NCBI RefSeq assembly: GCF_002855495.1
Contig: NZ_PKRO01000017.1
Location: 1-64,000 of the forward strand
Length of the DNA: 64,000 nucleotides
Reading direction: 5' to 3'
Source: Porphyrobacter sp. TH134
GTDB lineage: Bacteria; Pseudomonadota; Alphaproteobacteria; Sphingomonadales; Sphingomonadaceae
The notes under the pieces are model-generated. The model ran no database searches. It was not told the DNA's origin and saw nothing but the letters and a program-made list of their open reading frames with translations. Below are positions 26,859 to 35,370 of the stretch, in pieces (the stretch's first letter is position 1; each line of letters begins with the position of its first letter). The translations under genes were made by a program, and so were the position numbers.

Positions 26859-29568
26859 CGGCTTTTCCCTGGCTTGCCCTGCGGCCATGCAAATCCTGCG
26901 GATGAAGTGCGCTATGCGGCGTCCATTTGCCCAGAACGTCGGCAAACAGCCCTTCGCCCACAATCTCGCCGAAGCGGCGATAGGCTTCCCACTGCTCTTC
27001 GTCGAAGAACTGGTCGAGCGTGCTCTGCTGCGGAAAATCCTTGCCACCTTCGCGCTTGCGATAGGCAAGAAGTTCGGGCGGTTCGGCGAAATTGAGGCGC
27101 GGCTTGATCAGGATGAGTAAGCCTTCGTGCGGCCCGTCCGGCTCTGCCTCTCCGGCGGGGCGGGCAAGGTCGATATCGTAACGGATGCGGGCGAGCGCGG
27201 CATAGGGCATGGCCTTGCCCTTGCGTTCCGCCTCTTCCGCGGGGGGTGGCGATGCCAGTTCTTCATAGGCGCCGAAGAGGCGGCGGACCGGATTTTCCGC
27301 ACCCAGCATGGCATCGAGGCCCGTGGCGTCGAGAAAGCCGACCTGGGCCCCGAGGTCGGTTCTTGCGCGCTCGACCAGGCGCATGACGTCGTCGAGGCGG
27401 TAATCGGGATCGGCTCCATTGTCGCAGACCACGATCAGATCGAGCCGGCGCTGGATCAGGGCATAAGCACCAGTATTCTCAAAGTGTCCGCCATCGGTTA
27501 GATACCAGCGCTGCCGGTCATGGTCCGTGGCGAAGTTCGATTGCAGTTCACTGGCCAGATAGCCGTGGACCGTATCCACCAGCGCGCGCGGCAGGTACCA
27601 GGGGCGCCTGTTCGATTTCCACCAGTAGCCCAGCCGCACGTTAGTCATCATCGCCAGAATCGACAGACCGAGCGAAGTCATTCCGCCGATCGCGGTCGAT
27701 GCCGCCGCGCCTGAAATCGCCGTCCAGGTCGAAAGGCTCAATTCCTCCGCATCGGCATGGGCCATGAGTCCCGACTGGCCCGCGCCGCCCGACTCGAAGA
27801 TCAGTCCGGCCGGGGATACCTGCATCGGCTTGCCCTTGCGGTCATAGGCCACCACGCGCGAATTGCCGTCGGGCTGGGTCTGGGCAATCGTCAGGTTGAT
27901 GAGGTGGACCGGGCGGTGTAGCGAAAGCGAAGGCCTTGTCGGCAGGCCATAGTAGTCCGGCATGTCGATCGCATCGCCCTCGCGGCCGATGTCGAAACCG
28001 CGGTCGCCTGGCACCGGGTTTGAGGCACCCACATAGGCGCGCTTGAGCCGGCCCGAATAGAGCGACACCAGCGAAGACTGGTTGAGAAATCCGTAGCTCA
28101 TCGCGACGATGATGATTGCGATGAGGGTGAGCAGCCAAGAGGCGAGCAGGATGGTTCCCGCCTTTTCCGTTTCGCCCAGCGCGCGCGCGATCCCAGCCCA
28201 GATCACCAGCCAGAAAAACAGGATCGACAAGCCCATTGCGCCCTGGCCAGCAGGCCTGGCCAGCCAGCCCGGACCCGTTCCGCGTCGCAGGGCGCCATGG
28301 GCCCAGAAGGTCAGCGAGACCGGGGCCGCGAGAGCGACGAAGGGCCAGAAGTAATGCCAGAACTGGCGCAGGCCGTGAAAGGTTCTGGACTGCGACCAGG
28401 CATCGGCGACGATCTTGTAGTGATCGTTGAATGTCAGCGCTGACACGGCAAGCTGCCCGCCGAGATAATCGATCAGGGTGGCGGCACCAAGGGCAAGTGT
28501 TAGCAGCAGCATGTTCGCCTGGGTGCGGGTCAGCTTTCCCCGGATGTTTTCCTCTTCCACCCTTGCCCCGACCTTGCGTATCGCCCGTTCGCTGCGGGCA
28601 TTGAGGAGAGCAAGCAGGTAGAAAAGGATCGACCATCCGAGCAGGAAGATGACGATCAGCGTGCCGAATGGCGCATGGTTCGAGCACGAATCCGCATCGT
28701 CGGATACGATGCAGGCGAAGCTCAGCAGCTTGGCTGCAAGGTCGGACGGGCTGGTGGCGCCAAGCGACTGGACGGCAAGACCCGTGGCGACGATGGCGGC
28801 GATAATGGGCCAATTGGTTATCACGCGGGCGAAGGGGTCTTCGGGCACTGATTCCCGGCGGCTGTACCAATAGGCAAATCCCGCCGCCAGAACGAGCAGG
28901 CCGGATGCCAGCGTCAGCAGCATGAACAGACCCGAAAACTGCTGACGCGAAAGTATCGCGAGAAAATCATGGAAGCCGGTCGTCCCCAACAGGTTCTCGG
29001 CGACCTGCACCGGCTGGCGGAGCAGTTCCGGTGCCTGCAGCAGGCGAATCGAAAGGAACAGGAACAGCGGCAGGAGCCCGAGCACGCATTGCAGCATGAC
29101 CCAGTTGCGCCCGATCGTGGCGATCCCGTACATCGTGTCGCTCGCCCCGCCGGGCGTGAGATAGCGCCCGAATTCGCGCAGGTTGGCGACAGCCACCCGG
29201 CCTCGCGGCGACTGGAGCGGCCGTTCGACGAATTCCGCCCTGTCGCCATCCGACAGCGCAGTTCCACCGCGCTTTTCCGGCGGCACATAGAGCGCGCCGA
29301 AGAAGCTGCCGATATAGCTGCCTCCCGATACAGTCGACAGATAGTCGAAACGGGAGACTAGCCCGAGGCTGCTCAGCGCCTGGAGAATGCCGAGGCTGAA
29401 GGTGGCGCTGCGGATGCCCCCTCCCGAAAGTGCCAGCCCGATCCGCCTGCCGTCTCCTCTGTTGCCGTTCTTGCCGCGGCGCGCCTTGATGAACTCTTCC
29501 TCGACCGCCATCGCTCCGGCCAGGGCCTTGTCGTGCCGATTGGCCGGGAGGCGGGCCGGGCCGGTCAC
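26851..29568 (-). CDS. Patatin-like phospholipase with an inserted membrane domain
   Basis: The 905-residue protein carries a patatin catalytic pattern: the oxyanion motif GLALSGGGIRSATFSLG (residues 44-60), nucleophile motif GGSYIG (Ser84), and much later DGGHFENTG (Asp692). Between Ser84 and Asp692 there are about six hydrophobic helices (roughly 130-455), so the patatin fold is split by a polytopic membrane region and the enzyme is held in the inner membrane. Patatins hydrolyse phospholipid acyl esters. GTG 29568 is chosen because it overlaps the amidase stop (GTGA); ATG 29511 (19 codons in) is an alternative. It overlaps the next gene by 8 bp. Self-directed membrane damage is a plausible role, not shown. 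Confidence 0.82.
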   Translation of the reverse strand: MTGPARLPANRHDKALAGAMAVEEEFIKARRGKNGNRGDGRRIGLALSGGGIRSATFSLGILQALSSLGLVSRFDYLSTVSGGSYIGSFFGALYVPPEKRGGTALSDGDRAEFVERPLQSPRGRVAVANLREFGRYLTPGGASDTMYGIATIGRNWVMLQCVLGLLPLFLFLSIRLLQAPELLRQPVQVAENLLGTTGFHDFLAILSRQQFSGLFMLLTLASGLLVLAAGFAYWYSRRESVPEDPFARVITNWPIIAAIVATGLAVQSLGATSPSDLAAKLLSFACIVSDDADSCSNHAPFGTLIVIFLLGWSILFYLLALLNARSERAIRKVGARVEEENIRGKLTRTQANMLLLTLALGAATLIDYLGGQLAVSALTFNDHYKIVADAWSQSRTFHGLRQFWHYFWPFVALAAPVSLTFWAHGALRRGTGPGWLARPAGQGAMGLSILFFWLVIWAGIARALGETEKAGTILLASWLLTLIAIIIVAMSYGFLNQSSLVSLYSGRLKRAYVGASNPVPGDRGFDIGREGDAIDMPDYYGLPTRPSLSLHRPVHLINLTIAQTQPDGNSRVVAYDRKGKPMQVSPAGLIFESGGAGQSGLMAHADAEELSLSTWTAISGAAASTAIGGMTSLGLSILAMMTNVRLGYWWKSNRRPWYLPRALVDTVHGYLASELQSNFATDHDRQRWYLTDGGHFENTGAYALIQRRLDLIVVCDNGADPDYRLDDVMRLVERARTDLGAQVGFLDATGLDAMLGAENPVRRLFGAYEELASPPPAEEAERKGKAMPYAALARIRYDIDLARPAGEAEPDGPHEGLLILIKPRLNFAEPPELLAYRKREGGKDFPQQSTLDQFFDEEQWEAYRRFGEIVGEGLFADVLGKWTPHSALHPQDLHGRRASQGKADA

Positions 29569-31346
29569 TTGAACGATCCCCTGACCGTCGATAGCTTCCC
29601 GGCGTGGGCCAAGTCGAACAGGTGCTCGGCCCGTTTGGTCGAATTGGTCATGCTGGTGCCTGCGCGAAGGGCAACGTACTTGTCGATGAGGCGGTCCTCG
29701 TCGGCATCGGTCCATTGCGCCGGATCGGCAGGTAGGGCACCCGCTCCAAGCAGCGCCGCCAGCGCCGCGTCGAGCGTTCCGGGAACATGGGCGGGACGGT
29801 TGACATGCTGGTCGAGCAGCATGGCCATTCCCAGCTCGCTGGTCTGCCATTCGCTGACGGGCCGCCCCTGGATCACGGCTCCGGAAAAGAAGGCGAAGCG
29901 GCTGCCGGCATGCACGATCTGGCAATGCCGGACGACCGGATCGTGGCCGGCGCGCCAGAAGCGGTATGCCCATTCGGGGCTGCGCAGAACCGCCTTCTGC
30001 GACGCGGTGAGCAAGGCCTTCCCGTCGAGCGAAAGCGTGCCGTACATGGCCCCCGTTGCTGCGGATGCGCCAAGCCCGTAGCGCCCGAACAGGGCCGAAA
30101 AGGTCGCCGCATCCATAGTCTGCAGCCGATTGAGGAATGCGCCCAGTTCGCCTTTGTCGCCCCTCTGCCCGGCCGTCCACTGCATGATGCCGAAGGAAAG
30201 GAAGGAATTGTCATAGGAATTGACGGCTTCGAGTTTGCCCTCGTTGCCCATGACCGCCACCACGGCGCGCAGTGCCGAGGGCGAAAGCCCCTCACCCGCC
30301 TCCGGGTGGGAGGCAATGAAGGTGTCGGCGCCAGTGCTGCCGTTGGTGTAGAAACCCAGTTTTGCCCGCGATGCGAACCGCTTGCCATCCGGGCCATAGG
30401 CCTGGCGCTGGTCGGCCGTCACGGGGTGCTGCGCATCGTCGGCCATCGGGATAGTTGCAAGGGTAGCGACAACGGCAGCCATGGTGGTAGGCACGGCGGC
30501 TGGCGCGCTGACATCGGACAGTGCGGCATTGCTTGGGCTTACTGCCGGGGCAGTCGATGGCGGCGCAGTGCCACGACGTGCCGGATCGAGCAGCGCCCAG
30601 GTCTTCGGTCCGACGATGCCATCGGGCACAAGGCCGCGCCCGCGCTGGTATTCCCGCAGCCTCGCTTCGGTCACAGGGCCGAAATTGCCGGTCGGTTGTG
30701 CGATTCCCAGCAAGGCCTGCAACTGGCTGACGAATGGACCGCGCGCACCGCGCCGCAGGGTGGGGCGAAGGATTGCGTCGATCGCCGGGATGGGGATGGC
30801 AGGCGGCACGGCGGCCCCCAGAAGGGCGGCGACGTGCTCGCGGAACTTGGCCATGTCCCACAGCGGATCGATCTTGCGATTGGGCGCATATTCCTTGTGC
30901 CCGCAAACCATCGAGGCTTCCGCGCCGACATGCTTGAGGATCGCCGCTACGCCGCGCCGCAGGGCTTCCATCTGGACGTCGGGATAGGGATCGTCTTCCG
31001 TGCCCGCGTTTTCGACCTCGATGCCGATGAAGCTGCTGTTTCCCGAAGTTATCCCGCGCCACTTGCCCTCGCCGGCGTGGTTGGCCCTTCCGGCGGCGAT
31101 GATATAGAACGTGCCGTCGCGTCCCAGGCCGAGCTGGGCCAGAGGTCCGCTGAGATCGCTACGGCCCTTCATCAGCAAATCGAGCGATGGCATGTTGTAT
31201 TTGCGCGCGCCGGCCGTGTGGTGGATCATCACGCCCCGCACCAGGCCCATTTCTCCGCGGCCGCGATTGCGCCAGTCGGTACATTCGGAATATTTCAGGT
31301 TGGCGCGCTCGAAAACGTCGGGAAACCAGGTCAGCGAATAGACCAT
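29565..31346 (-). CDS. N-acetylmuramoyl-L-alanine amidase with peptidoglycan-binding and second lytic-like domains
   Basis: A 593-residue cell-wall hydrolase. Residues 35-170 are an Amidase_2 (T7 lysozyme-like/PGRP) domain, with VMIHHTAG (His42/43) and CGHKEYAPNRKIDP (His150, Asp160) giving the zinc ligands. Residues 195-254 are a peptidoglycan-binding domain (LRRGARGPFVSQLQ, GIVGPKTWALL). A linker precedes a C-terminal domain (about 325-593) with VMGNEGKLEAVNSYDNSF then LSFGIMQWTAGQ, resembling muramidase/endolysin domains with a catalytic Glu. No Sec or Tat signal is present, as in phage endolysins, so it needs another route to the wall. Its stop overlaps the patatin start (GTGA); it begins 12 bp after the four-helix protein. 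Confidence 0.85.
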   Translation of the reverse strand: MVYSLTWFPDVFERANLKYSECTDWRNRGRGEMGLVRGVMIHHTAGARKYNMPSLDLLMKGRSDLSGPLAQLGLGRDGTFYIIAAGRANHAGEGKWRGITSGNSSFIGIEVENAGTEDDPYPDVQMEALRRGVAAILKHVGAEASMVCGHKEYAPNRKIDPLWDMAKFREHVAALLGAAVPPAIPIPAIDAILRPTLRRGARGPFVSQLQALLGIAQPTGNFGPVTEARLREYQRGRGLVPDGIVGPKTWALLDPARRGTAPPSTAPAVSPSNAALSDVSAPAAVPTTMAAVVATLATIPMADDAQHPVTADQRQAYGPDGKRFASRAKLGFYTNGSTGADTFIASHPEAGEGLSPSALRAVVAVMGNEGKLEAVNSYDNSFLSFGIMQWTAGQRGDKGELGAFLNRLQTMDAATFSALFGRYGLGASAATGAMYGTLSLDGKALLTASQKAVLRSPEWAYRFWRAGHDPVVRHCQIVHAGSRFAFFSGAVIQGRPVSEWQTSELGMAMLLDQHVNRPAHVPGTLDAALAALLGAGALPADPAQWTDADEDRLIDKYVALRAGTSMTNSTKRAEHLFDLAHAGKLSTVRGSFK

Positions 31347-31358
31347 TGCCCGTCTCCC

Positions 31359-32444
31359 TCAGTTACTGGCCACACCGCCCGAACTGGGCGGCAGGTCTTC
31401 GTCGGCGGTCAGTTGTGTGGCATCGTCGAGGTGCGCGTCGCAGCCATCGATATCCTCCTCTTCCGAAGGCGGGTTGGTCACTTCGTCTTCGCTGATGGGT
31501 TCGCGCGCACCTTGATTCGCAGCGGCACCCGCTGAGGCGGCACTCGCGGTCTCAGCCGGCGGACGGGCAGGTCCGGTGGGTGGCGGGGGCTCCTTGTGGG
31601 GCGCGATCGAATAGGAATTGAGCAGGTCGGGAACCAAACGTTCGACAAAGCCGGCGAGGAAGCCGGAAATGAGCACCAGGTAGATGAAGTTCTTCCCTCC
31701 GCCTCCAGCCGGCGGCCTGATATCCGCGCCGAAATTGATTTCGATCGCGCCGCTGTTGAGGAAACAGACCAGGACGAAGGCCCCCATGGCGCCAAGGCCA
31801 AGGCGCACGAAGGAATCGGTGAAACTGTCCAGTCGCCGCATGTCGTTGCTGAGATTGCGCCGTTCGATGCGCATCGCGATCGAATAGAGCGCGCCCAGAA
31901 TTCCTGTCGCCATGCCGGCAAACAGAAGCTGGCGGTCGGCGGCATCGATCAGGGAATTGCCAAGCAGATGGTTCGCGATCAGGAAGACCGCCGTGCACAG
32001 GGCTAGCACCGCGATCGCCGATACCATCGACCAGATGACATAGGCCAGACGGGCCCGCGAGCCCATTTCGCCCCGGATTTCCGCCTTGACCTGATCGAGG
32101 ATGGCGCGGGCGGCATCGGTTTCTCCCTCGAGCGCCTCGATAAGTGCGGATGCCACGCGCATGTCGAACTGCCGCGCAGTCTGGTAGAGTCGGCTGTAGC
32201 CCGCAGGCCTGATCCGCCAAGGATCGAGCAGCCCGTCGATCTCGGCGCGTTGCAGGGCCAGGCCGGCAAGCCGCCTGCGCTGGATCTTCTGGACAAGCGG
32301 ATCGTCGGAATAGGCGATCACAACGCGGCGGTCCGTCTGATAGACGGCATAGCGGTCGAACTGGCGCGCATAGACATCGAGCACTTCGCGATTGTTCGAA
32401 TCGTGTTTGCCCACGACTATGTCTGCCACGCAGAATTCAGACAT
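31359..32444 (-). CDS. Four-helix membrane protein, first gene of the envelope cassette
   Basis: The 361 residues start with a cytoplasmic domain of about 130 residues. Four hydrophobic segments follow (about 132-160, 170-191, 212-234, 251-274), then a long acidic, Pro/Ser/Ala-rich disordered tail (278-361). No family recognised. The start ATG 32444 has a strong GGAGGGGAG ribosome site, and the upstream 150 bp is AT-rich, so the operon promoter should lie at 32450-32600. As the first and most membrane-embedded member it could be a sensor, channel or holin-like partner for the signal-less amidase. That role is inferred only from context. Confidence 0.68.
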   Translation of the reverse strand: MSEFCVADIVVGKHDSNNREVLDVYARQFDRYAVYQTDRRVVIAYSDDPLVQKIQRRRLAGLALQRAEIDGLLDPWRIRPAGYSRLYQTARQFDMRVASALIEALEGETDAARAILDQVKAEIRGEMGSRARLAYVIWSMVSAIAVLALCTAVFLIANHLLGNSLIDAADRQLLFAGMATGILGALYSIAMRIERRNLSNDMRRLDSFTDSFVRLGLGAMGAFVLVCFLNSGAIEINFGADIRPPAGGGGKNFIYLVLISGFLAGFVERLVPDLLNSYSIAPHKEPPPPTGPARPPAETASAASAGAAANQGAREPISEDEVTNPPSEEEDIDGCDAHLDDATQLTADEDLPPSSGGVASN

Positions 32445-32699
32445 TCTCCCCTCCGCCCTCGATTCGCGAATTATTTCATCACGAATACATTTCTGCTCAA
32501 AGCAAAAACCGTGCGCCGGTCCGAATGTAGACTCGTCAGGATCGGTAGGTTCGAGGCAATTTCTTAGCGATCACTGCCTGGCTTACGGTCCGATCGGTGC
32601 CGGAACAGCCGAGGTTCGATCTTGTGCGGATCGCCGCAGGTGCGGCAGGGCGGGCAGGATCGGATCGCCGGCTCGGCGATTGGGGGCAACCTGACCAGT
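32445..32699. promoter_or_regulatory. Presumed promoter region of the eight-gene cassette
   Basis: No gene seen. The left part (about 32460-32520) is distinctly AT-rich compared with its surroundings and ends at the strong ribosome site of the first cassette gene. No unambiguous -35/-10 pair can be picked. The right part (32580-32700) is GC-rich and may be degenerate IS256 sequence. Confidence 0.4.
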
Positions 32700-33775
32700 G
32701 CTGGCTACGGCGAGAAGTCGCCGGCCCAGTTTATCCAGCGCAACGGCCATCGCTAGCGCGACTGACAGACCCGCGCGGGACGGTCGAGCTTCGCATCCCC
32801 AAGCTGCGCAAGGGCAGTTACTTCCGTGGCTTCCTCGAGCCTCGGCGGATGGCGGAGCGGGCGCTGGCCGCGGTGATCCAGGATGCCTAAATCCAGGGGA
32901 TATCGACACGTTCGGTTGACGATCTGGTCAAAGTGCTCAGCATGGACGGGATCTCCAAAAGCCAGGCCAGCCGGCCGTGCGAGGAGCTCAATGAGCGCGC
33001 CCATACCTTCTTCGTTCGCCAGATCGAGGGCGACTGGCCCTATCTGTGGATCGACGCCACTTACGTGAAGGTGCGCCAGAACGGGCAGATTGTCTCGGTC
33101 GCGGTGATCGTCGCGGCGGGCGTGAACAGTGATTGCCGCCGCGAAGTCCTCGGTATGGACATCGGCCCCTCCGAGGCAGAACCATTCTAGACAGCCTTGT
33201 TGCGCAAGCTGACGCGCCGGGGCCTGTGCGGCGTGAAGCTGGTAATCTCCGATGCCCATGAGGGCATCAAGGCTGCTGCCTCCAAGCTGCCGTGCGTCAC
33301 TTGGCAGCGCTGCCGCGTTCATTTCATGCGCATCGCCCTAGCCCACGCCGCCAAGAGCGGCAGGCGCGCCGTCTCCGCCTTTTTTGCAACCGCGTTCGCG
33401 CAGGAGCAGCCTGAAGGCGCAAGCCAGCAGCGGCGGAGCGTGGCCGATCAGGTGCGGCCCAAGCTGCCCAAACTGGCGACCCTGATGGACGATGCCGAGC
33501 CCGACGTGCTGGCCTACATGACGTTCCGCAGGGAGCACCGCGCCAAGCTCCACAGCACGAATCCCATTGAGCGGCTTAACGGCGAGATCAAGCGCCGAAC
33601 CGAGGTCGTCCGCATCATCCCGAACGAGGCCGCGATAACCCGCCTTGTCAGCGCCATCCTCATGGAGCAGTCAGACGAATGGGCAGTCCAGCGCGCCCGC
33701 TACATGACACTTGAAACCATGCCTCTGCTCAGCGACGTTCCCATCACCATGCTGTCGGCAGTGCCAGGCGCATAA
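32700..33775 (+). pseudogene. IS256-family transposase remnant
   Basis: Decayed mutator-type (IS256) transposase. Family segments are clear: [42 protein letters not shown] (catalytic Asp), VLGMDIGPSEAEPF, VKLVISDAHEGIKAA (second Asp), TWQRCRVHFMRIALAHA and LHSTNPIERLNGEIKRRTEV (Glu). Lesions: TAG and TGA at 32754 and 32763 within QRNGHR.RD.QTRAG, a frameshift near 32790, TAA at 32888-32890 (normally Tyr) and TAG at 33188-33190 (normally Trp). The N terminus is missing. No clean terminal inverted repeats were seen. The element is dead and marks old mobile-element activity next to the cassette. Confidence 0.9.
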
Positions 33776-34125
33776 TCGGCTCATACTGACGCCGAAATGA
33801 GCGGGCCGACCCCCAGCTACACCATCCCGCAGAATACGATCGAACAAATGTCAATCGAAGAGAGCCTATTATGTGGGAGAAAGTGTGGGAGAATTGTTCT
33901 TAAGGTCCATTATTTAATCATAAATTACAGAGCTTAAGGGGATGGTTCGGTACAAGCCCTGTGCTGTCGAGATAACGCGAAACTTCGACGGGCACGCCGT
34001 CGCAATGCCTCGTGCCTATTCGTTCGAAGAGGATCGTGCGATTGCGGCCTAGCAGGGCGCACCGTGGCTCGACCTGCTAAAGGGCCGCCGGACGCGGGAT
34101 CAGACGGCAGGCTTGGCCCAATTAC
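33776..34125. other. Gap between two transposase genes, possible remnant ORF
   Basis: About 350 bp with no intact gene. It contains a near-duplicate GTGGGAGAAAGTGTGGGAGAA at 33870-33892. A short frame from ATG 33942 to a TAG at 34050-34052 continues as QGAPWLDLLKGRRTRD beyond the stop; this resembles a decayed Myb/SANT-like motif but is too short to trust. The right part should include the downstream end of the IS110 element, whose edge I cannot place. Confidence 0.3.
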
Positions 34126-35250
34126 CTACAACGGGATCTTGGTCCCAGAAATCTGTACGGGGTCCAAGCCTGCCTCCTCCGGCTGGAGGAACCGCGGTTT
34201 TGATTTGTCTGGATCAAACGAGGCGCCCGTCTTCCACATTGCCATCATGATCACAGCGAGCTTCCTTGCGACGGCAACGCGAGCCTTGAGAAATCCGATC
34301 TTTGTTGCCAGCCGGAGGCCCCAAGTACGCAATGAACTTTCGGTTTTGATTGTGCGAAGCAGCACGGTGGCTGCCGTGATTAGGTGCGACCTGGTCAGCT
34401 TGTTTCCGTAACGGCTGATCCGGCCGCGGCGCGCGGTGGCGCCGGATTGATACAGATTGGGCGTTAGGCCGAGATAAGGCCCGACATCTCGATTGCTTCT
34501 AAAGCGGTACGGGTCTCCGACGGCGCTGTAAAATGACAGCGCTGTAATTGTCCCAACGCCAGGAATCGTCTGAAATCTGGCGCAAACCGGGATGCTGGCG
34601 GCCATTGTGCGCATCTTTCGATCCATATCCCAGATATGAGAGCGCAGATCTTCTCCCATCTTGACCAGGGGATCCAAATCGACGCGGATCGTCACGCCGT
34701 TGGTGCTCAAAAGCCTGAGTCGGTTCGCGACTTCAGCTGCGAGCGATCCTCGCCCATTCAGGAGCTTGATACTGGCACCGTGCAATCTGAATATGGATTG
34801 GAGCAGCGCATCCGTCTTGGCTCGATGCTTTAGCAGGGTTCGGCGGATGTTGATCATTATCCGGATGTCCTGGTGCTCCACCGATTTGATGAAAACATGG
34901 GGACCGAAGGACTGCGCCAGTCGGCCAAGCTCAGCGAGACCTTTGGCATCATTCGCATCAGTCTTTTGACGTCGGATCGCCAGGAATTTGCTTGATTTGC
35001 GAACGTCGACGACTTGAACGGGAAACCCGAACGAACGGAGATCCCGTACCATTTGAGTGCCGACACCGGCTTCGATCGTAACAGACTGGACGGGCTCAAC
35101 GCCGAACCGCCGAAGGATATCTCTTATCGGAGCGGCACGGGTTTCAGTTATTGCCTCGAAGAATGCGTGGCCTTCGGCATCGACGAGGCAGACCGCAGTC
35201 TCCAGGTGGCCGGCGTCGAGGCCGACCCAATAGTGCTGATGCCGTGGCAT
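34126..35250 (-). CDS. IS110-family transposase (DEDD)
   Basis: A full-length 374-residue IS110-type recombinase. The N-terminal RuvC-like domain has VGLDAG (Asp), SVTIEAGVG (Glu), and KTDANDAKGLAEL (Asp, Asp), completing DEDD. The C-terminal Tnp_20 part has FQTIPGVGTITALSF and YLGLTPNLYQSG, with the Ser nucleophile expected in this region (for example SGATARRGRISR). The gene appears intact. IS110 elements lack classical inverted repeats and use a bridge RNA from a non-coding flank; here the upstream flank is 35251-35370 and the downstream flank lies in 33900-34125. It lies between the IS256 remnant and the S24-like regulator. Confidence 0.93.
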   Translation of the reverse strand: MPRHQHYWVGLDAGHLETAVCLVDAEGHAFFEAITETRAAPIRDILRRFGVEPVQSVTIEAGVGTQMVRDLRSFGFPVQVVDVRKSSKFLAIRRQKTDANDAKGLAELGRLAQSFGPHVFIKSVEHQDIRIMINIRRTLLKHRAKTDALLQSIFRLHGASIKLLNGRGSLAAEVANRLRLLSTNGVTIRVDLDPLVKMGEDLRSHIWDMDRKMRTMAASIPVCARFQTIPGVGTITALSFYSAVGDPYRFRSNRDVGPYLGLTPNLYQSGATARRGRISRYGNKLTRSHLITAATVLLRTIKTESSLRTWGLRLATKIGFLKARVAVARKLAVIMMAMWKTGASFDPDKSKPRFLQPEEAGLDPVQISGTKIPL

Positions 35251-35370
35251 TTTTGCTCCCGTGCGGCGTTTGCCTCATTCGCTTGCCCTACTGACCTTGT
35301 AAGGTCTGTCCGACTAGGATTTTTCCTCCGGTATGTGATAGAGAGGTAGGAAATCGAAGGAGATGATAGG
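35251..35370. other. Flank of the IS110 element and promoter of the S24-like gene
   Basis: This 120-bp stretch must contain the left end of the IS110 element (transposase upstream side, where IS110-group elements encode the bridge RNA) and the leader of the plus-strand regulator with its ribosome site AAGGAGATGATAGG at 35357-35370. It seems short for a full bridge RNA, so the element may be truncated here or belong to the IS1111 group. Confidence 0.35.

Noticed and set aside
18647-32444. Type VI secretion effector island
   Set aside because: Lipase, patatin and amidase enzymes are common T6SS effectors, but there are no tss genes, VgrG, Hcp, PAAR or immunity-like partners here, and the operon includes caspase-like and pYEATS-like proteins.
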